Positions 11,023-25,136 are shown, counted from the first letter of the stretch. The stretch: DNA of 64,000 nucleotides from Lates calcarifer (GCF_001640805.2 NC_066852.1:1261245-1325244), one strand, 5' to 3'. Numbers and translations: made by a program. Notes: a model not told the origin generated them from the letters alone.

Positions 11023-12389
11023 AAATAAACAAGCTCTATAAATCAGAAGATTTAATGATCTCTGAAATCTACAGCAGTGGGCTTTTCCACACAAGTCAGT
11101 CAAGTTTAAGAAATAATGGTGGACATAATCATTGGTTTCATTGCTCTGAAGTGAAATTAGGTTGAAGTGACGGGCTGGCTCATGTTTTAATTAAATGAGT
11201 ATTTGTATTTTTATTCATTTCTGCTCTTCATTGTAGCATTTGAAAAGATATGTTTGATATTTTGACCACGCTAAACAGATGCAGAGACAATCAGAAGTGA
11301 ATGGCAGGTAATCTTCACAATTACTGACTCTGGAGCTGTAAGTGTAATGCACTGTGTCGAGTCGGTTTTACAAAGGAAGAGAGACGCACGTCATTTAAAT
11401 TCCATTTCTAACACATCCAGCTCCACATTCGCCTCCATCATATTATGACCCTGCAAATTGCACCCACTCTTTTTGATGATGTGTGATATGAACATCAGAC
11501 AGCATGAAATGGAAAGATAGATGCGAGCTGGAGACAAAAACTGAAACAAGAAATGCTAATTGAATCCTGCCCTGACTGAAAAATAAAATAATTTTCCTCC
11601 TTCAGTGTCAACTTTTATCTTTTGTATCTGGAAAATATGTTTGCAGAAATAGGTCAGAATGAAAAGCACCTTATTAGCAAGTGTGTTAACCAGGGTAATA
11701 GAAGTATTAGTCGCATGTTGGAGATACGACTGAAAGAGTCCTCGAATGAAACATGACTCTTGCTGAAAATGAAAGTTTCCCTCTCTCTGGGGAGACGCTG
11801 GCTGCCAGCGTGACTAATCTCCAAACGCTCCTCCTGGCTTCTGATTGGCTCAGTCCAGGAATCCAGGAGAGGTGTGACAGGCCTGCTCTGCTCATAACCT
11901 ATCAGCTGAGTAATTACAGCTAACCTGCTTCTCCACAGGGCTTCGCTGCTATAAACGGCCCTGCTGTCACACACTAATGGAAAATCACGGCAGTACTAGT
12001 GTCGCAGCGGCAGGCTCGGGTCACAGGGGACCTGGGTGGACGTATTGGGGTCAAATCCTTTAACACGCCTTGCTGTTTTAAAAGGCAGGTTGGAGTTGTT
12101 CTACACAGTTGCTTTTGATGATGTGACACATCCTCTGGCAACCATTTAAAGTAAAATTAAATCAGATTGTTTGTAAATTACATGGCCTGTGCTCTCCTTT
12201 AAGAAAAAATGAGAATGAAAAGGTAGAGATAAAGAGGTGAAGATATTTATATTTGATGGTTTTTTTTTACCAATTCAAGTCGGGATGTCATGACTTTTCC
12301 ATTTGCCAGCAGTGGATTTGGGTATGGATGACATGCAGCTGCCCATCTTGTGGCATCTTGCTGGAGGCAACACAGAGCACTGCCAGGTG
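11023..12389. other. Intergenic, no gene seen
   Basis: Unique-looking AT-rich sequence. The longest open frame (- strand, 11654-11974) has no recognisable similarity or supporting splice context. Confidence 0.6.
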
Positions 12390-12475
12390 TCTCTTGCCCA
12401 GTGTCAGCTGGGATTGGCTCCAACCTCCCCCACAACCCTTAAACAGTAAGCGGTATAGCTAATGGATGAATGGAT
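12390..12475 (-). repeat. Dispersed teleost repeat tail (same family as 1103-1262, inverted)
   Basis: GCCCAGTGTCAGCTGGGATTGGCTCCAACCTCCCCCACAACCC, followed by a GTAAGCGGTATAG block and AATGGATGAATGGA, is the familiar start region of this fish repeat read in reverse. Its complement shares the AGCTGACA(T/C)TGGGC core with the copy at 1103-1262. Only the first 85 or so bases are kept. Confidence 0.75.
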
Positions 12476-13929
12476 TAAACATTAGCTCTCATGCTAATGC
12501 ATTCTTCTCATATGTATACAACTTGCACCTTGGTTTCTAAACAAGCAACAAAACATTGCTGACAAACACAAACACCAGCCGACCAGGTTTGGAGGCTAAA
12601 GGAGAGATGTTTCTTCAGAGACTTCTTTTCTATCACTAATTTTAAAAAATACCAACTCTAAATTTGAAAGCCACTTTGATGCAAATGATGTGCTTAATTC
12701 TAAAGGCACTTGAAAGCTAAAGATTCATGAGAGGCAAGAGATAATCTGCCACTTTTTAATCTGTATACATGAAGCTACAACAGATTTATACTGATCCCTG
12801 ATCCCTCCTATCCTTTTGAAGTCTGATTTTGACATGCAATTGTTAAATTCTTGCTCCAAGTTAAATGTTTAATGTTTTCACCTCATCCTTTCTGTTGTCA
12901 CTTCTTCAATATAACAGCTTGTCCCTCATTCTGCATATTTTTTTTATCATCATCCTTCCGGCTGTGAAGCAAATGATTTTTTCCACTCTGCAGTTTGTCA
13001 GAGGCTCTGTCACTCAGTTAAATACCTGGTGTTATATTTACATAAACCCATTCAGCCTGGGTGAGTAAATCGCAGTCTGGAGCTGCAGAAAAACAACAGA
13101 GTTTTGACAGAGACGTGCAGAAACTGCCGCTCATTGTATTGCAGTCAGTTACTCGCTGGTTTTTGGCGACACACACATGCTGCTGTCACTTCTGTCTTTG
13201 AACAGATTTATACAGCATGCTATATATTCTGTTCAGGTCGCCTGCACCAGGCACATGTCCAAAAGCAGCTTATGTACAGGAGCCAGGAGCTCTTCTCTGA
13301 CTCTTCAGATGAGAGAAAGCCATAAAAAATGTCAGCTGGCAATTAGAGTTTACATTACATAACAAGGTCCTTACTGGTGTTTTTGCTTTTTTTAAATTTA
13401 TTTGACTTATTATTGGGTGATGTTGTGAGGCACTTTTCCTGGGTTACTGCAGTTATAATGACTGATTCTTTCCATTACATCACTGATTTGACATTTTACC
13501 AACTCCATCCACTGAGACCCCGCTATATGTAGCCAAAGACAACAAATCAGAAATTACCAATGCTGCTATGCCAGAGATAATGATATGAAAGTGTCTGCCA
13601 GATAGTGGATACTCAGAGCCTGCTCCTATTTCCAGTTCCTCTGCAGAGTGGCACAATATGCACAAAGACAGAACAAAGAGAGAGCGAATGACGTCCCAGC
13701 TGTGCCAGCAAATGGCCTTTAGGATTCTTAATGACACATGGAAGGAGAGGGGGTAGAAGGAGGAGGTAAGAGTCCTACATTCACAAAAAAACAAGAGTTT
13801 TTTGTGAGATATTTTGAGACTCTTGCTGTTGTTATGATTCATCAGAAAACACACATCTATCAAGTCTTGAGGATGGCAGTGTCAGTCGGCCTGGCTTGTC
13901 TGTCTGTCCAAACTCAGCTACTATTGATA
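12476..13929. other. Intergenic, no gene seen
   Basis: No supported exon, RNA gene or known repeat. A - strand frame of 127 codons at 13480-13863 has no recognisable domain and looks like chance. Confidence 0.55.
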
Positions 13930-14410
13930 TCTTGCCCTTAAAATTGACATGGATATTCAAGATCCCCAGAGGAAAAGTCAGGGCATCCCACTGTCATTAA
14001 GAAATATCACCACCATCGCGTCAACATTCACTAGCTGGAGGGGTGACAATGTCACTCTTTAGTTTTATCAACTAAACACTTTGATTTAAAGATGAATGTA
14101 TTGATGTTCGTGGTCCCCAGAGGATGATTCCTGATGTTTACTCTGGTATTACCTTAATAGCAGTGTTTTCTACATGCAAACAACAATCAAACTGGGAGTT
14201 TGCCATGACATTTAGTGAGCATAAAATCTGGAGGGAATGAACACTTTGAGCAGAGCAGAAGTTGTCCTCTAGCATCATCACTAGGTTAGAGTGCCTCTCT
14301 CTGTATATGTACCATGATCAGACAGTCCATTTTTCACTTTCATGGTCCCCAGTGAATGAGTTGTTTTGATTTTAATGACCAAATTGTGTGTCCTATAGTG
14401 CCAACCTCAG
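13930..14410 (+). repeat. Degenerate dispersed teleost repeat rich in GGTCCCCAG boxes
   Basis: The box (G)GATCCCCAGAGGAAAAGTCAGGGCATC near 13960-13986 is followed by GTGGTCCCCAGAGGATGATTCCTGATG (about 14111-14137) and ATGGTCCCCAGTGAATGAG (about 14341-14359). GCCATGACATTT appears between them. This resembles a fish repeat made of repeated 'ccccagaggatgaat' units, much decayed. Boundaries are approximate. Confidence 0.5.
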
Positions 14411-16009
14411 GACAAATTTTCACTGGTAAAGCTCTTTCTACTCTGAGAGCCTTACCACGGGCAGGTTTCTTATAATAGAGAAGTAGCTGTTATGTTACTC
14501 TTTGGGGTGTAATGTACATTACAGCCTCTAGGTGCTGCTAGTGAATTTTTAGGCCTTTAGTGTGGTTTTGCCCACAGATATTAGCATTTAGTTCACTTAA
14601 TCTTGTGTTATTCTCCTAAATATAATGCAGGGGACATTAAACTCTTCAAAAGGATAAATCATATGCATGAAGGAGAGATTGAGACTCTTACTCTTGATTG
14701 GGGACTCTGAATGGTCTCAGCACACTGTGGAGTGATATCTGCTAAATTAGGCCAATCTGCAGAAAAAGCAGCGCTATTCTTCACCAAACTGACAGATTTG
14801 TACAGGGAGGTGGAGCTGAGATGGATGTGAAGTCTCGGCTTCTAAGATCACACAGAAGTGCTCACTTGAAAGTCAGAAAGCTGAAAAGGAAACACTTTTC
14901 TTTCTGCACCCCTGAGATGGCCTATCATTTTAATTCCATTTCATCTTGTTTAAAGTCACATCTCATGGCACGCGGTGTTCTCAATCCTAAATTTGCGTCA
15001 TTTATCTGAATGCTCCAGGGGTTTCTGTGATGGAATGATGACAACTGAAGAAAAAATCTGCTGTCTCACCTGGTTATATATCATCACTTTGTGATGTTCA
15101 CTGCACTCCAGGAGGTATTTTTGTGATCAAGTGGTGTAATTTACGCTCTGCATAACCATTTACACTCAAGCCTGCCTCATCTACTTATACTTCAGTTGGT
15201 AATTTCCTACATTTCCCAGAGTGTCTTTCAATAATCCTCACACATTTGGCATGATAATGCCTTCAGCAACACATATAGCCAAATAAATCACTGACTGGAA
15301 GCTTGTAGCTGATGATCCTGTAGCTGGACCTACGGCACCATCAGAGGTAGAACAAGCAGAAATGCTTTGCGTGTGTTCTGTCTGATAGTGCAACTACTCA
15401 TTGATCTACCAAACCCCCAAAGTGATATTTATTTCATTGTGTAACCCAGGCAACCCATGCTGATTCTGATCAATCTACACATTGATTTTCTCAAACCACA
15501 GTCACCCTTGCACATGTTCCTCTCTGCCTCTACAAACACTGACGTTCATGCTCGGCCCAGGTCCTCATTTCCATCCACTCATCCATCCAGTGAAGGTAAT
15601 TACTCATTTCATATCAAGTCCTCAAAGCACAGAGGTACTCATTCCTCCAACAATCGAATCAATCACAGGTGGGAAAAAAGAGAGAATACAGTTAAATATA
15701 CTATTTCATTCTTTCAGAAAAGGCCATCGCAGGCAGTCTATAATGAAAGGGTCAGAGAGATCCCTTACATACAACAGAATAAAAGCATAGTGTCCTCATT
15801 TTCATTTCATTTCAGTGGACAGGGCACTGAAAGCCAATGTTTAGACAATCAGAGCTTTGGACATGCCATCAGGAAACTAGGTAGAGACAAAACTAAAGAC
15901 TAAAACCCAACATGTCAAGCAGAACAAGCATACTTAAGATTCTGTTATTTGTAGAGCCACTCTAAAAGTCTCAAGAACAACTGAGAATATGAACAGACCT
16001 CAGCTTTTC
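14411..16009. other. Intergenic with an unrecognised open frame
   Basis: The longest + strand frame here (15457-15903, 148 codons from an ATG) is rich in Ser, His and Asn, has no domain I recognise, no Kozak context and no flanking splice signals that would support a gene. I treat it as a chance frame. Nothing else was recognised. Confidence 0.5.
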
Positions 16010-16195
16010 TTGGAGTTGCAGAGAAACTGAACACTTCCCATACATTATTTTGACTGTGGGAACAGTTAAATGCTCCAGACTACCTGAAATGTCTTTATTA
16101 TTGTTTATTATGCAGAAGCAGATCAGCAGTCAATTTTGAGCCTAAAGCATTCAGTGCTTTATAAAGCAACAAGAGGCCAATACAGAGATGTGAGA
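16010..16195 (+). repeat. Possible dispersed teleost repeat fragment
   Basis: The order TGACTGTGGGAACAG, CAGACTACCTGAAATG, a TTATTATTGTTTATTATGCA block, AGAAGCAGATCAGCAG, then CCTAAAGCATTCAGTGCTTT and ATAAAGCAACAAGAG resembles a repeat seen in percomorph fish. It is recalled rather than searched, so the assignment is tentative. Confidence 0.45.
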
Positions 16196-16833
16196 ACTGC
16201 AGCCATAACAAGAAACAAGTATTCAAAATAGACATGCACACAGGTATTTCCATTAGAGTTTTATATTAAAAAAAATAAGAATAATATTTTCCCTATGCAT
16301 AACCAAAGCAGAGTGTGTGGAAATCTGTCCATTACAAGGTCAAGAGGTCACCAAAATCATTCAGATGCATCTTTCCTGGGACTGCAGATATCCATTCTAA
16401 CAAAACACATCCACATGCATCTAGATAAAAGCTATAACAATATCAGATGAAAAAAAGCAGCCAAGCCCACACAGAAACATTATTCTTGTGCAGAGTGGAT
16501 GGTGGATATTGTATATGAATGCCCCATAGCACCAGTTACTGCTGAGCGAGAAGAATTGGGAGAAGAAACAATCACACCCTGCAATTTCAAATGGATTTTG
16601 GCAAGGATGAACTGACCATTTCATCTGCCATAACGGCTTTGTTATATTGTTTTCTCCCTAAATTAAACACAGCTGCAGGAAAAAATACATTTACTACGTT
16701 GGTTTATTCTGAAACCCATTCATAGCAGACGCCTATGAGCAGAGGGTTGTCAGAAAACTCATCGTCTGGGCTTTTATCCAAGGGAAATCTCCACAAGGGA
16801 AAACCAGTGTCTGTAAATAAAATCTTCCCTCTA

Positions 16834-16853
16834 ACACACACACACACACACAC
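16834..16853. repeat. (AC)10 microsatellite
   Basis: Uninterrupted AC run. Confidence 0.9.
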
Positions 16854-19800
16854 CTCTCTGAATGCCCTTTCTGGAATTATCTCACAAAGTCCTTCAACAT
16901 ACAGCAAGAGAGCAAACACACACAAACATATTAGGTTAGAAAATGATGACCGATGTTGATGTCTGATGATATTTTTCTTAATGTTATATATTATATATTA
17001 TGTCTGTCTAAATCCTTACAGCTCCCTTTTTCTCAAATAGATAAAAATGAAAATGGATTATTTTAACATAATATTTGATCAGGTGTTTATAGATACATTT
17101 TAAATCAGAGGTTCCCCCTCAGTGAAAATATCCTGCATATATGATGAAATATTATTGATTACTCTGTGCACTACTGGGGCAGTGGAAATTAAAGCTGCAT
17201 GAACTGACACAGCTTTAGCCAACAGACACAGAGCAACATTTCATGCATTTGGAGTCATGTTTGTATTGAGCGAATGAATCTAAGTCCAGCATTCACTCTT
17301 TTTTTAGCTCTGCCTCAGTCTGCTGGGGGAAATATCTGGCTCTTTACCTGCTAAATGCTCCACTTCTTTCATTATCTAGTCACTGATTTTGTCAGTCTGC
17401 CGTCTGGTGGCAGGCAGGTCGTGTAAAGAGCTTGTTTGCTGGGAAAAGGGGCCTCTTGCGATTGAGGTTGATGACAATGTTGAGACTCATCCATATTGCA
17501 AATATATGTAAAACTATGAGCTAAAATAGACTAAAAAGCTCAGTGAAGCGGCAGAAGTAGGTCATAATTTTTATGTTGCCCAAGCTGAGCCAAAGTCATT
17601 ACCAACACATGTGGAGCCCACTTGGAAATGGCTGACTGTGTGTTTCAATCTTTATACTGTAAACATGACCTACTTAGTTAGGATTCATCCAGCCCATAAA
17701 ATTCATTAATCCTTCATAGAGCAATTTTCATGGCAAATTGTAAATCAAGCACTAAAAACCACACAAACCCATACACACACACACAGAGTAACCTTCAGAA
17801 ACCTTGTCCACATTGAGTAGCATGAATCTGTCACATAAGGAAGCGTGAAGAGTGAGGAGCTCCTCTAATATGCCTGCCTCGCCTCCATTTAGTGTCCCAA
17901 AAACCATCTAACTTGTCAGAGTAATTTTCTTCACTTGAAATTAGCTGCTTCTAATAAAATTTTAATTCAGTTATTACAAGCACAGTAACGCCTCAAGTGC
18001 TGCCCCTAAGCCCTGTCTGGTTTATGGAAATGTATCCGCCAGATGCACTTAAGCCTCATGCAGATGAATTTTAATTTGGTGGAAATTGGTTCTGTTCATT
18101 AACGCGACATTACCCCAGCTAGAAATGGATTCTGACCATTTGTCTTCACATACTGGCATCAGTTCAATTTGGCTGAAGCAGCATTCTGCAGAACGTCACT
18201 CCCTCTTGACAATACTCATGGGGTTCTGTGGAGTCAGAAACTGCATTTACACCAAATGACTTTCTGCAAAAACTTGCTGCAGTTTCCCCTGTTCCAGCTG
18301 CTCCAGTAATGGTCTGAAATCATTTTCAGAAAGGAGGGAAACTATGACCGATGAAAGTCAAATTTCCCAGGGGAAAACACAACAACATGTGAAAAGAACG
18401 TGTTTCAGGATGCATCAAATGCATTGTCATAGAGACAACAGTGCACTTTGGAGTGTTTGGTGATCCTCTGAGTGCTGAAAAAATGCATATATAGATCCAA
18501 GTACATGTATCTCATGACAGTCTGACAGCTTTTTAATAATCTGTCACACCAAGGCTTCTCTTTCCATAAACTATGAGTGTTTACAAATATACAAACAGCT
18601 CACAGCACAAGCTGTCTTCTGTTTTTACGCTCTGAAATATTAAATATTAGCAGTAGTCCTCATGAATTTAAGATGGATTCTCACATCAGTGTTGCTCCAC
18701 CAGAAGCTGTCAGCATGTTAAGAGAGTGAGAGACTCAGCAGCCCAGCGAGAGATCATTACAGTAACCTGATTCAGTCGATGTGTGTGTCCTGTTCAAGAG
18801 CACTTGAGCAAGGCACTAACCCCACGACATTATTCATTGTTAAGTCACTATGGAAATCAGAGAATAGCAGGGTGTTTTCAACGAACTCTAAAACCTCATC
18901 TCTGTGATACCTCTCAGAATGGCTGCTAGAAGTCTTATTTATTTATTTTTATAAGTCTTATTAATTTATGTTTAGTCAAAACATAAAAGTAGATTCTCGT
19001 CTCAGGAGTGTAAATTAAGTGTTAGGTATGAAGAGTCCTATGCGAGTAGATTTTCTACACACAGGAAAAGTGACAACATTTTGACAGTCAGTTGTAAAAT
19101 AGAATTAATGATGTCTACTAAATTTCTCAGGATTTTGTCTGTTGACTTTAGAATATCCCAGACTACATTAAGATGTGTCATGTATCACAGTATTGGAAGG
19201 CATCACTGATTCAAGTCTAAGGTACATGACGTTCCTGTTTGCAGTGATGTTTGGTTTTCCAAACCTGATCAGAGCGACTGAAAGCACACGTGTTGCAGTA
19301 AAGGCACCTCAGAAAGATGAATATGTGTATTTATGCTCGAAACATCTTCATTTGCTTAATGGTGTTGACAAATGCAGTCCCTAAATGTCTGTGCTCAACC
19401 CATAATTCATTAGTCAAGGCTGTGTAGGGAGAAAACTACAAGCTGCAACTGTACCTGATGGATACTTCCTTAGTAAAATATCTGTGCCATGAGAAGTTTA
19501 AATACACGGACATGAACTTTTTTTGTAGCTGTTGACTGCCTCTATGAATCTGCAGACCAAGTAAAATGCAGCTATAATATACACGCTTGGCCTAATGTGA
19601 AGCACAGCATCTGGGCCTGGAACTATTGAGACAGATTATTCTCTCAACCTGTGCTGATGTACCATGTACCATCTTATCTGAAGACCTGAATACCGACATG
19701 TCCTCCTTTAACACAAGAAGAAAACGAACCATCTTCCATTCCCTTGTAGTTGCACAGTTTCTTTTCCATCTGAATCTTTGGCTCTGAAATGAACAGATTC

Positions 19801-20267
19801 TGTAATATCAAGGCATTAAATTCTGTGGTGAAACCTGAGCTGCTAAGTTCTTTTTCACCAGTTCTCTTCTTCACCAATAAGCATTTCAGTTTCACATTCT
19901 GTAAAATCGACCTTCTTTGCCATTCTTATTGTTGCCATGTCTTCAGACTGACAGAACAAACAGGAACACTTTGACAAATAACTGAGAAAAGAATGTTTAC
20001 ATCCATTTATGAGTAGAAACCAGGCTCATGCATGTGCACAAAATTTCACAGTCACTGAAATTTCTAAATTCAAGCCTCAGGATCTCCAGTGAAGTCCGAC
20101 ACACAAAGACACTGGAAAATAAGGGTCAGTTGTCTGACACCACAGCTCATAGTGTTAAACGACTGCTGGGAAGATTCGAGGATGTTTGATCCTTTTTGAA
20201 GCTCAGTGAATTTTGTGAACTCCAAAATGTCCACCACTGGTGACTGTAATGACAGGGAGGTCCACTG

Positions 20268-20270
<3 letters not shown>

Positions 20271-20301
<31 letters not shown>
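20271..20301. repeat. (AC)15 microsatellite
   Basis: Uninterrupted AC run of about 31 bases, likely polymorphic. Confidence 0.95.
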
Positions 20302-20303
<2 letters not shown>

Positions 20304-21967
20304 AATGCACATAAACCAAAGAGTGAGATATGTTTTTAGACCTCAACCATACACATTCAGACACACAAACCTCAGTGCAGTATGTGCATACTGTATTGTG
20401 TTGACACTACCCACTCACTCACAGTGATGATAATCTGACATGAATAATAGACTGGAGCTGAACATAAACACAGACCTCCACTTTTGCTAAACTTGAAAAG
20501 AAGCTGCAACTGAGGACAGAGTGAATAAATAATAAATGAGAGAATGCTTCTTGTTTTTCAGCTTGGGTTATGTGGATGCTTCACATTCCTGTGAACCCAG
20601 AAATATACTTGATGATACTTGAGCAAAGAAAGACATGAAGCACTGTATCACACAGGCAAACACCATGGAGAGAAATATCACACATGTTGATTCTGCGTCT
20701 TTCTTTCTCCAAAACAATGTGTCACTTTCAAACACATGTTGAAATAAAACTGTGATTGATTTAATCTTCAAAACACACACACACACAATTTTAGCATCCT
20801 AACACTGAAAGAAAAGACTCCCAGCAGTTTTTGCTAATGCTAAATACTTGCATATGAATATAATTTACACAGGGGTCATTATCATTGACCGGGAGTCAAC
20901 CAGGATAGAGAAAGACACAGCAGCATCCAAAGTGTGTTTTATGAAGAATGTAACTTTTTTAAATGGTCACACTCTCCCCTTTATGACTCTCAGGCCCTAC
21001 AGGTTATTCTGCTATATATTGTGTATGTTGTAAATGTTTTATGTGACTCTGTGTAATCTGCTTTACACTGTCATTAATGTGGCCAAGCCTCTTGTAAAAG
21101 AGATGATGAATGTTAAGAGTCTTCTTGATTAAACAGATTAAATAAATACAACCCTTGAACATAATGTTACCTGTTATTTGCTAAAAGATTTTTCATATTT
21201 ACAGGTAAATGTGAAAATAAACTCATGCTGGGCTTTTTCTCTTTAACGCATGAGATTCAAGGTTTGGCTCCTGAAGGTCACCAGGTGACCTGTTGCAGAC
21301 AGAGATGAATGCAAGATTCCTCCACATGGCTTCTCTTCTGTCACTTCTTTTCTGGCTCATTACACTAACTCAGCTCTCCACACACACACACAACATCCCA
21401 GCTCACAGGCTGTCTGACAGATGGTCACCGTGTTGACTCCATTAGAGCTGGACAACAGTGAGAATCCCGACATAAGGTCACTGAGCAATGGGAGGGAAGA
21501 AAGTTGGTGTCCTTCTGCTGTTCACAGAGTTCATACAGGCATGTGTGACAGAGTGACAGCTTGTCACCCTCCTGACTACACACTCAAGGAAATCAAACTT
21601 CTCTGGTTGAGTCCAAACAGTCAACACATTTCACACATATCCTATAAATGACCCAGATATTTTCCCTGTGAGGAGAAATAATGAGGAACATGATGAAATG
21701 CTGCTTCCTTTTTGGCATGAGAGGCAGCGTGTCACTGTATTTCACCTGTTCCACTGGCCTGCCTCATTTCACATGCATTGATTGAGTGGACTGGAAACAA
21801 AACCAGTCCCATCCCCAACATCTATTTGCTCTCATTCAAAAACTAGGTGACTTTTACGACCATTTCCCCAGGTGCACTGATAATTTTTAATAAAATTCAA
21901 TCAATTAACTTTGCTTAATTAAAAGAAAAAAAATGGATGGATGGGAAAATGTAATTGGGCAGGCATC

Positions 21968-21972
<5 letters not shown>

Positions 21973-22002
<30 letters not shown>
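21973..22002. repeat. (AC)15 microsatellite
   Basis: Uninterrupted AC run of 30 bases. Confidence 0.95.
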
Positions 22003-22004
<2 letters not shown>

Positions 22005-25000
22005 GACTAAATTATGATGTACTAAACGCGCCAGACACACATTTGAGTGCTTCAAATGTTCTACTCAGCAGCGGCTGCAGAATTAGACTTATCAGTCACA
22101 AAGCAGCTGGAATCAACATTTAATTAATCAAACTGTCAGTTCAGTATTAAGACAGAAGCTCCTCTGCTGATTGATTTAGTCCGTCACTCCCCTTCGAAGC
22201 TGCTGGGGCTCACTAAAATGGCACAAAGCTGACAACTCACAACAGACTTTTAATAAAGTCATAAAGCAGCTTTTGTTTTATGTGACAGAAATGGACGAGG
22301 GGAGACACAGTGGTCATGGGCAAGTGCATGAGCAATTTCTGTGCCACTCCCATTCAGGCATCTGCAGTGGCAGGGTCACACTCAACAAAAACACTATGGT
22401 AAGACTAAAGTAGAGATGTGATCTCTGCAACTGGACAGAAAAACAGGCCATTACATCCTCTTTTATGTTTTCTAGAAAGCTGACAACAAGGTGAAAACTT
22501 GAGATAAATAACATGAATCCATGGTCCATCTCTTTCGTCCTCCCACTGCTGTTAACTCTGAAAATATCTGGACAATGACACACTATAGTATTCCAGCACT
22601 TTGGATTGCCTCACAGTTGTGGACCATCAATTTGTAAATGCGACTTGATGTGACTCAACTTTCATTGAGGGTAAAATTGCTCTTCAAATAGTTTTTTTTT
22701 GTGACCTCCTCTTGTATACTCCTGTGGAGAGCTGAGAGTCTGCAGGGTTGCATTCAAACCAATCACCACACAGGTGATTTCACTGATTAGTCCTCCCTCT
22801 GTGATTGAAGGTGTGCTTATCAGTGGAATCACAGGCTGAGGGCTTTTCTCCGTTAGCTTCTGCTCTGCAGGCTGGCAGTGTTTCACAGCAGAGATGCAGC
22901 CGGCTATACTGACTCTCCTAAATGTCCCCCATCTTAATCAAACGTTACATGTGACAGACCTGCTCCTTCTCTCTCTGCAGGTTTAAGAAAGCTTTAGCAG
23001 ATTTACATATTTTCTTGATCTAGTTCCACGATTCCTCTAAAGACCTTCCTTTCTGACCGGGATTCTTGGTATTTTATTTGGTGTCAGCATGTTCAGTCAG
23101 TGTGCACATCTAACATCACAGTGAGGAAAATATGATCGTAGTGACTTCGACCATGGCATGACTGATGGTGCCTGAAGGGCTGGTCTGAATTTCTGAAACA
23201 GATTATCTCTGTGGATCTTTAGAAAACTATGATGGCACAGTGGATAACATGGGAGAGGGTGGGTGGAAAGTGACTGGTATATACACTAAGAAGTAATTGG
23301 GGAATGAGGCACAGGTGAGTAAGTGGGCGGGGAGGAGTCAGGTGGTTGAAAAGCAGGAGGGGCTGGGGTTTCCTGCAGAGCAGGTGGGAACAGAAGGGTC
23401 TGAAATGGCAAGAGAGTTACAGATCTTGCAAGGCAAGCTCATTTAATAAAGCAGTGTGCAGACCACAAGGGAACAGAGACACTCCAAAACAAACTCAGCT
23501 CACGTTTGGTTTATAAAGTTATCATGGTAATGAAGTTGCACATCAAACAAACAGAGCAACATTATTCTCCCACTGCAGTCATGTTTGTCATTCACTCTTC
23601 TTTTAGCTCTTGTTTATTCTCCACCAGCTCTCGATGAAGATTTCTGGCTCTTAAGTAGCTAAATGTCCCACCTCCCTCAGCCAGCAGCTCTCCTCTGCAC
23701 GCTCAGACATGTCACCTGTTCAGTCTGTGCCACAAGCAAAACACCAGCACAAGCTGTTTTGTCTTCGCTGATTCAGCATAATGAGTGACTATCACATTAT
23801 ACACCCACTTGATTATGTAAAATATCAGTTAATGTGGGTTTTGTATGCATTCAGTAACATAAAAGATAAACAAGGATAACCTTACGTCTTTCATTACTTT
23901 CATCATATTTGTAGAAGAGCAGAGCTTGCAAAACTTGATCTGTAATCCATTCAATTTTCTCAAGATGCAGCGAGCAATCCATCATTAAAACAATGGGCCC
24001 TGTAAAAACTGCATTCATTCATTGTGCTGTAGGAATAACATTACAGTGGAAATCTGATTATCTCATCAGAATCCTTGGTGAATGCCCACTCTAAAAAGGA
24101 GGGCCACATTAATCAACCTCAGAACCCAAATGAGACGTACGAAGCCCTCCGCCCTCGGCGCCCCTCATCTCGCCACACCAGTCCTCCTCATTCAGCCTCC
24201 CTTTCACCATGACTCTTATTAAGGATGTTTTAAAGAGTGTGAAACTCCAAATGACCAGTTCAACAGTACATGAAAAAATCTATTCATGTATCACTTTATC
24301 CATTTAAATATGAGGCTCCTGCAGTGGCAGCAGAGCAGACACTAACATGTTGATTACTTCAGCAGTGTATTCCCTCAGCTCCTCCTGGTGGATCTCTGGA
24401 TGCTCCCAGGCCTGCTGGGAAATCTAACTGAAACTGATCCTCTGTGGTTGGATCTATTTCTGGGTCCTGCCTTTCAGCTGCGGCACCCTCTGAGCTTTCA
24501 GTCTGAGCCTAATTGGACCTCATCCAAAGTGGGCTCTAGTTGGTCTTAATTTCCACAGTGATAAAGTTGTGTTTCATATGCACCAGCGGGACACCCAAAG
24601 CTCCTCAGCTGGTTTCCAAGTTACATCTGAGGTATGACTTACACCTCTCCCTCTCGAGAAGAAAGAGGTCTGAACTCATTTTTCTTTATTTTCCTTATCG
24701 CTATATAAGATTTATTTTCCTCAGTAAAGTGAGTGTGAATGTTCAAAGACCGCTGTGTGTGGTGAGAGGTATCATTCTACATTTTGTGATACCAAAACTG
24801 TTGTTTTTCAACACCTTACAGTAGTTTGCCAAATAAAAACACATCCCTTCTGTCTTAGGATATGTTATTTGTTTGCTCTGGTGGATGATTACTGTTTTCC
24901 AGCACAGGCCTCTCGCACTGTCGTGAAGTTTGCACAGCACTATGAGGTTCAAGTAAATGAGCAGATGGACAGACAGCCGAGCAAACACTTCTCCTCTTGG

Positions 25001-25115
25001 ATTTCTCCTCTGAGTGTGAACGTGGACGGGGCTGACAGGAGGATTATCATCTGACAGTAACTGCTTCAGTCCCAGTTTGTCATTTCCATCACTCAGTGTC
25101 TTTCCCTTTCTCTCT

Positions 25116-25136
25116 CACACACACACACACACACAC
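25116..25136. repeat. (CA)10 microsatellite
   Basis: CA run preceded by a TCTCT tract, forming a compound pyrimidine/CA repeat. Confidence 0.9.

Noticed and set aside
12034..12070. Possible tRNA-like GGGGTCAAATCC box
   Set aside because: No A box or cloverleaf arms can be formed around it.
13480..13863. 127-codon minus strand frame as a gene
   Set aside because: No domain, no splice context, no similarity recognised.
14969..14979. GGCACGCGGTG, the central part of miR-124
   Set aside because: Only 11 bases match, the flanks differ, and no complementary arm for a precursor hairpin is present.
15457..15903. 148-codon + strand frame as a gene
   Set aside because: No recognisable domain, no Kozak context, no splice evidence; amino acid composition fits AT-rich random frames.
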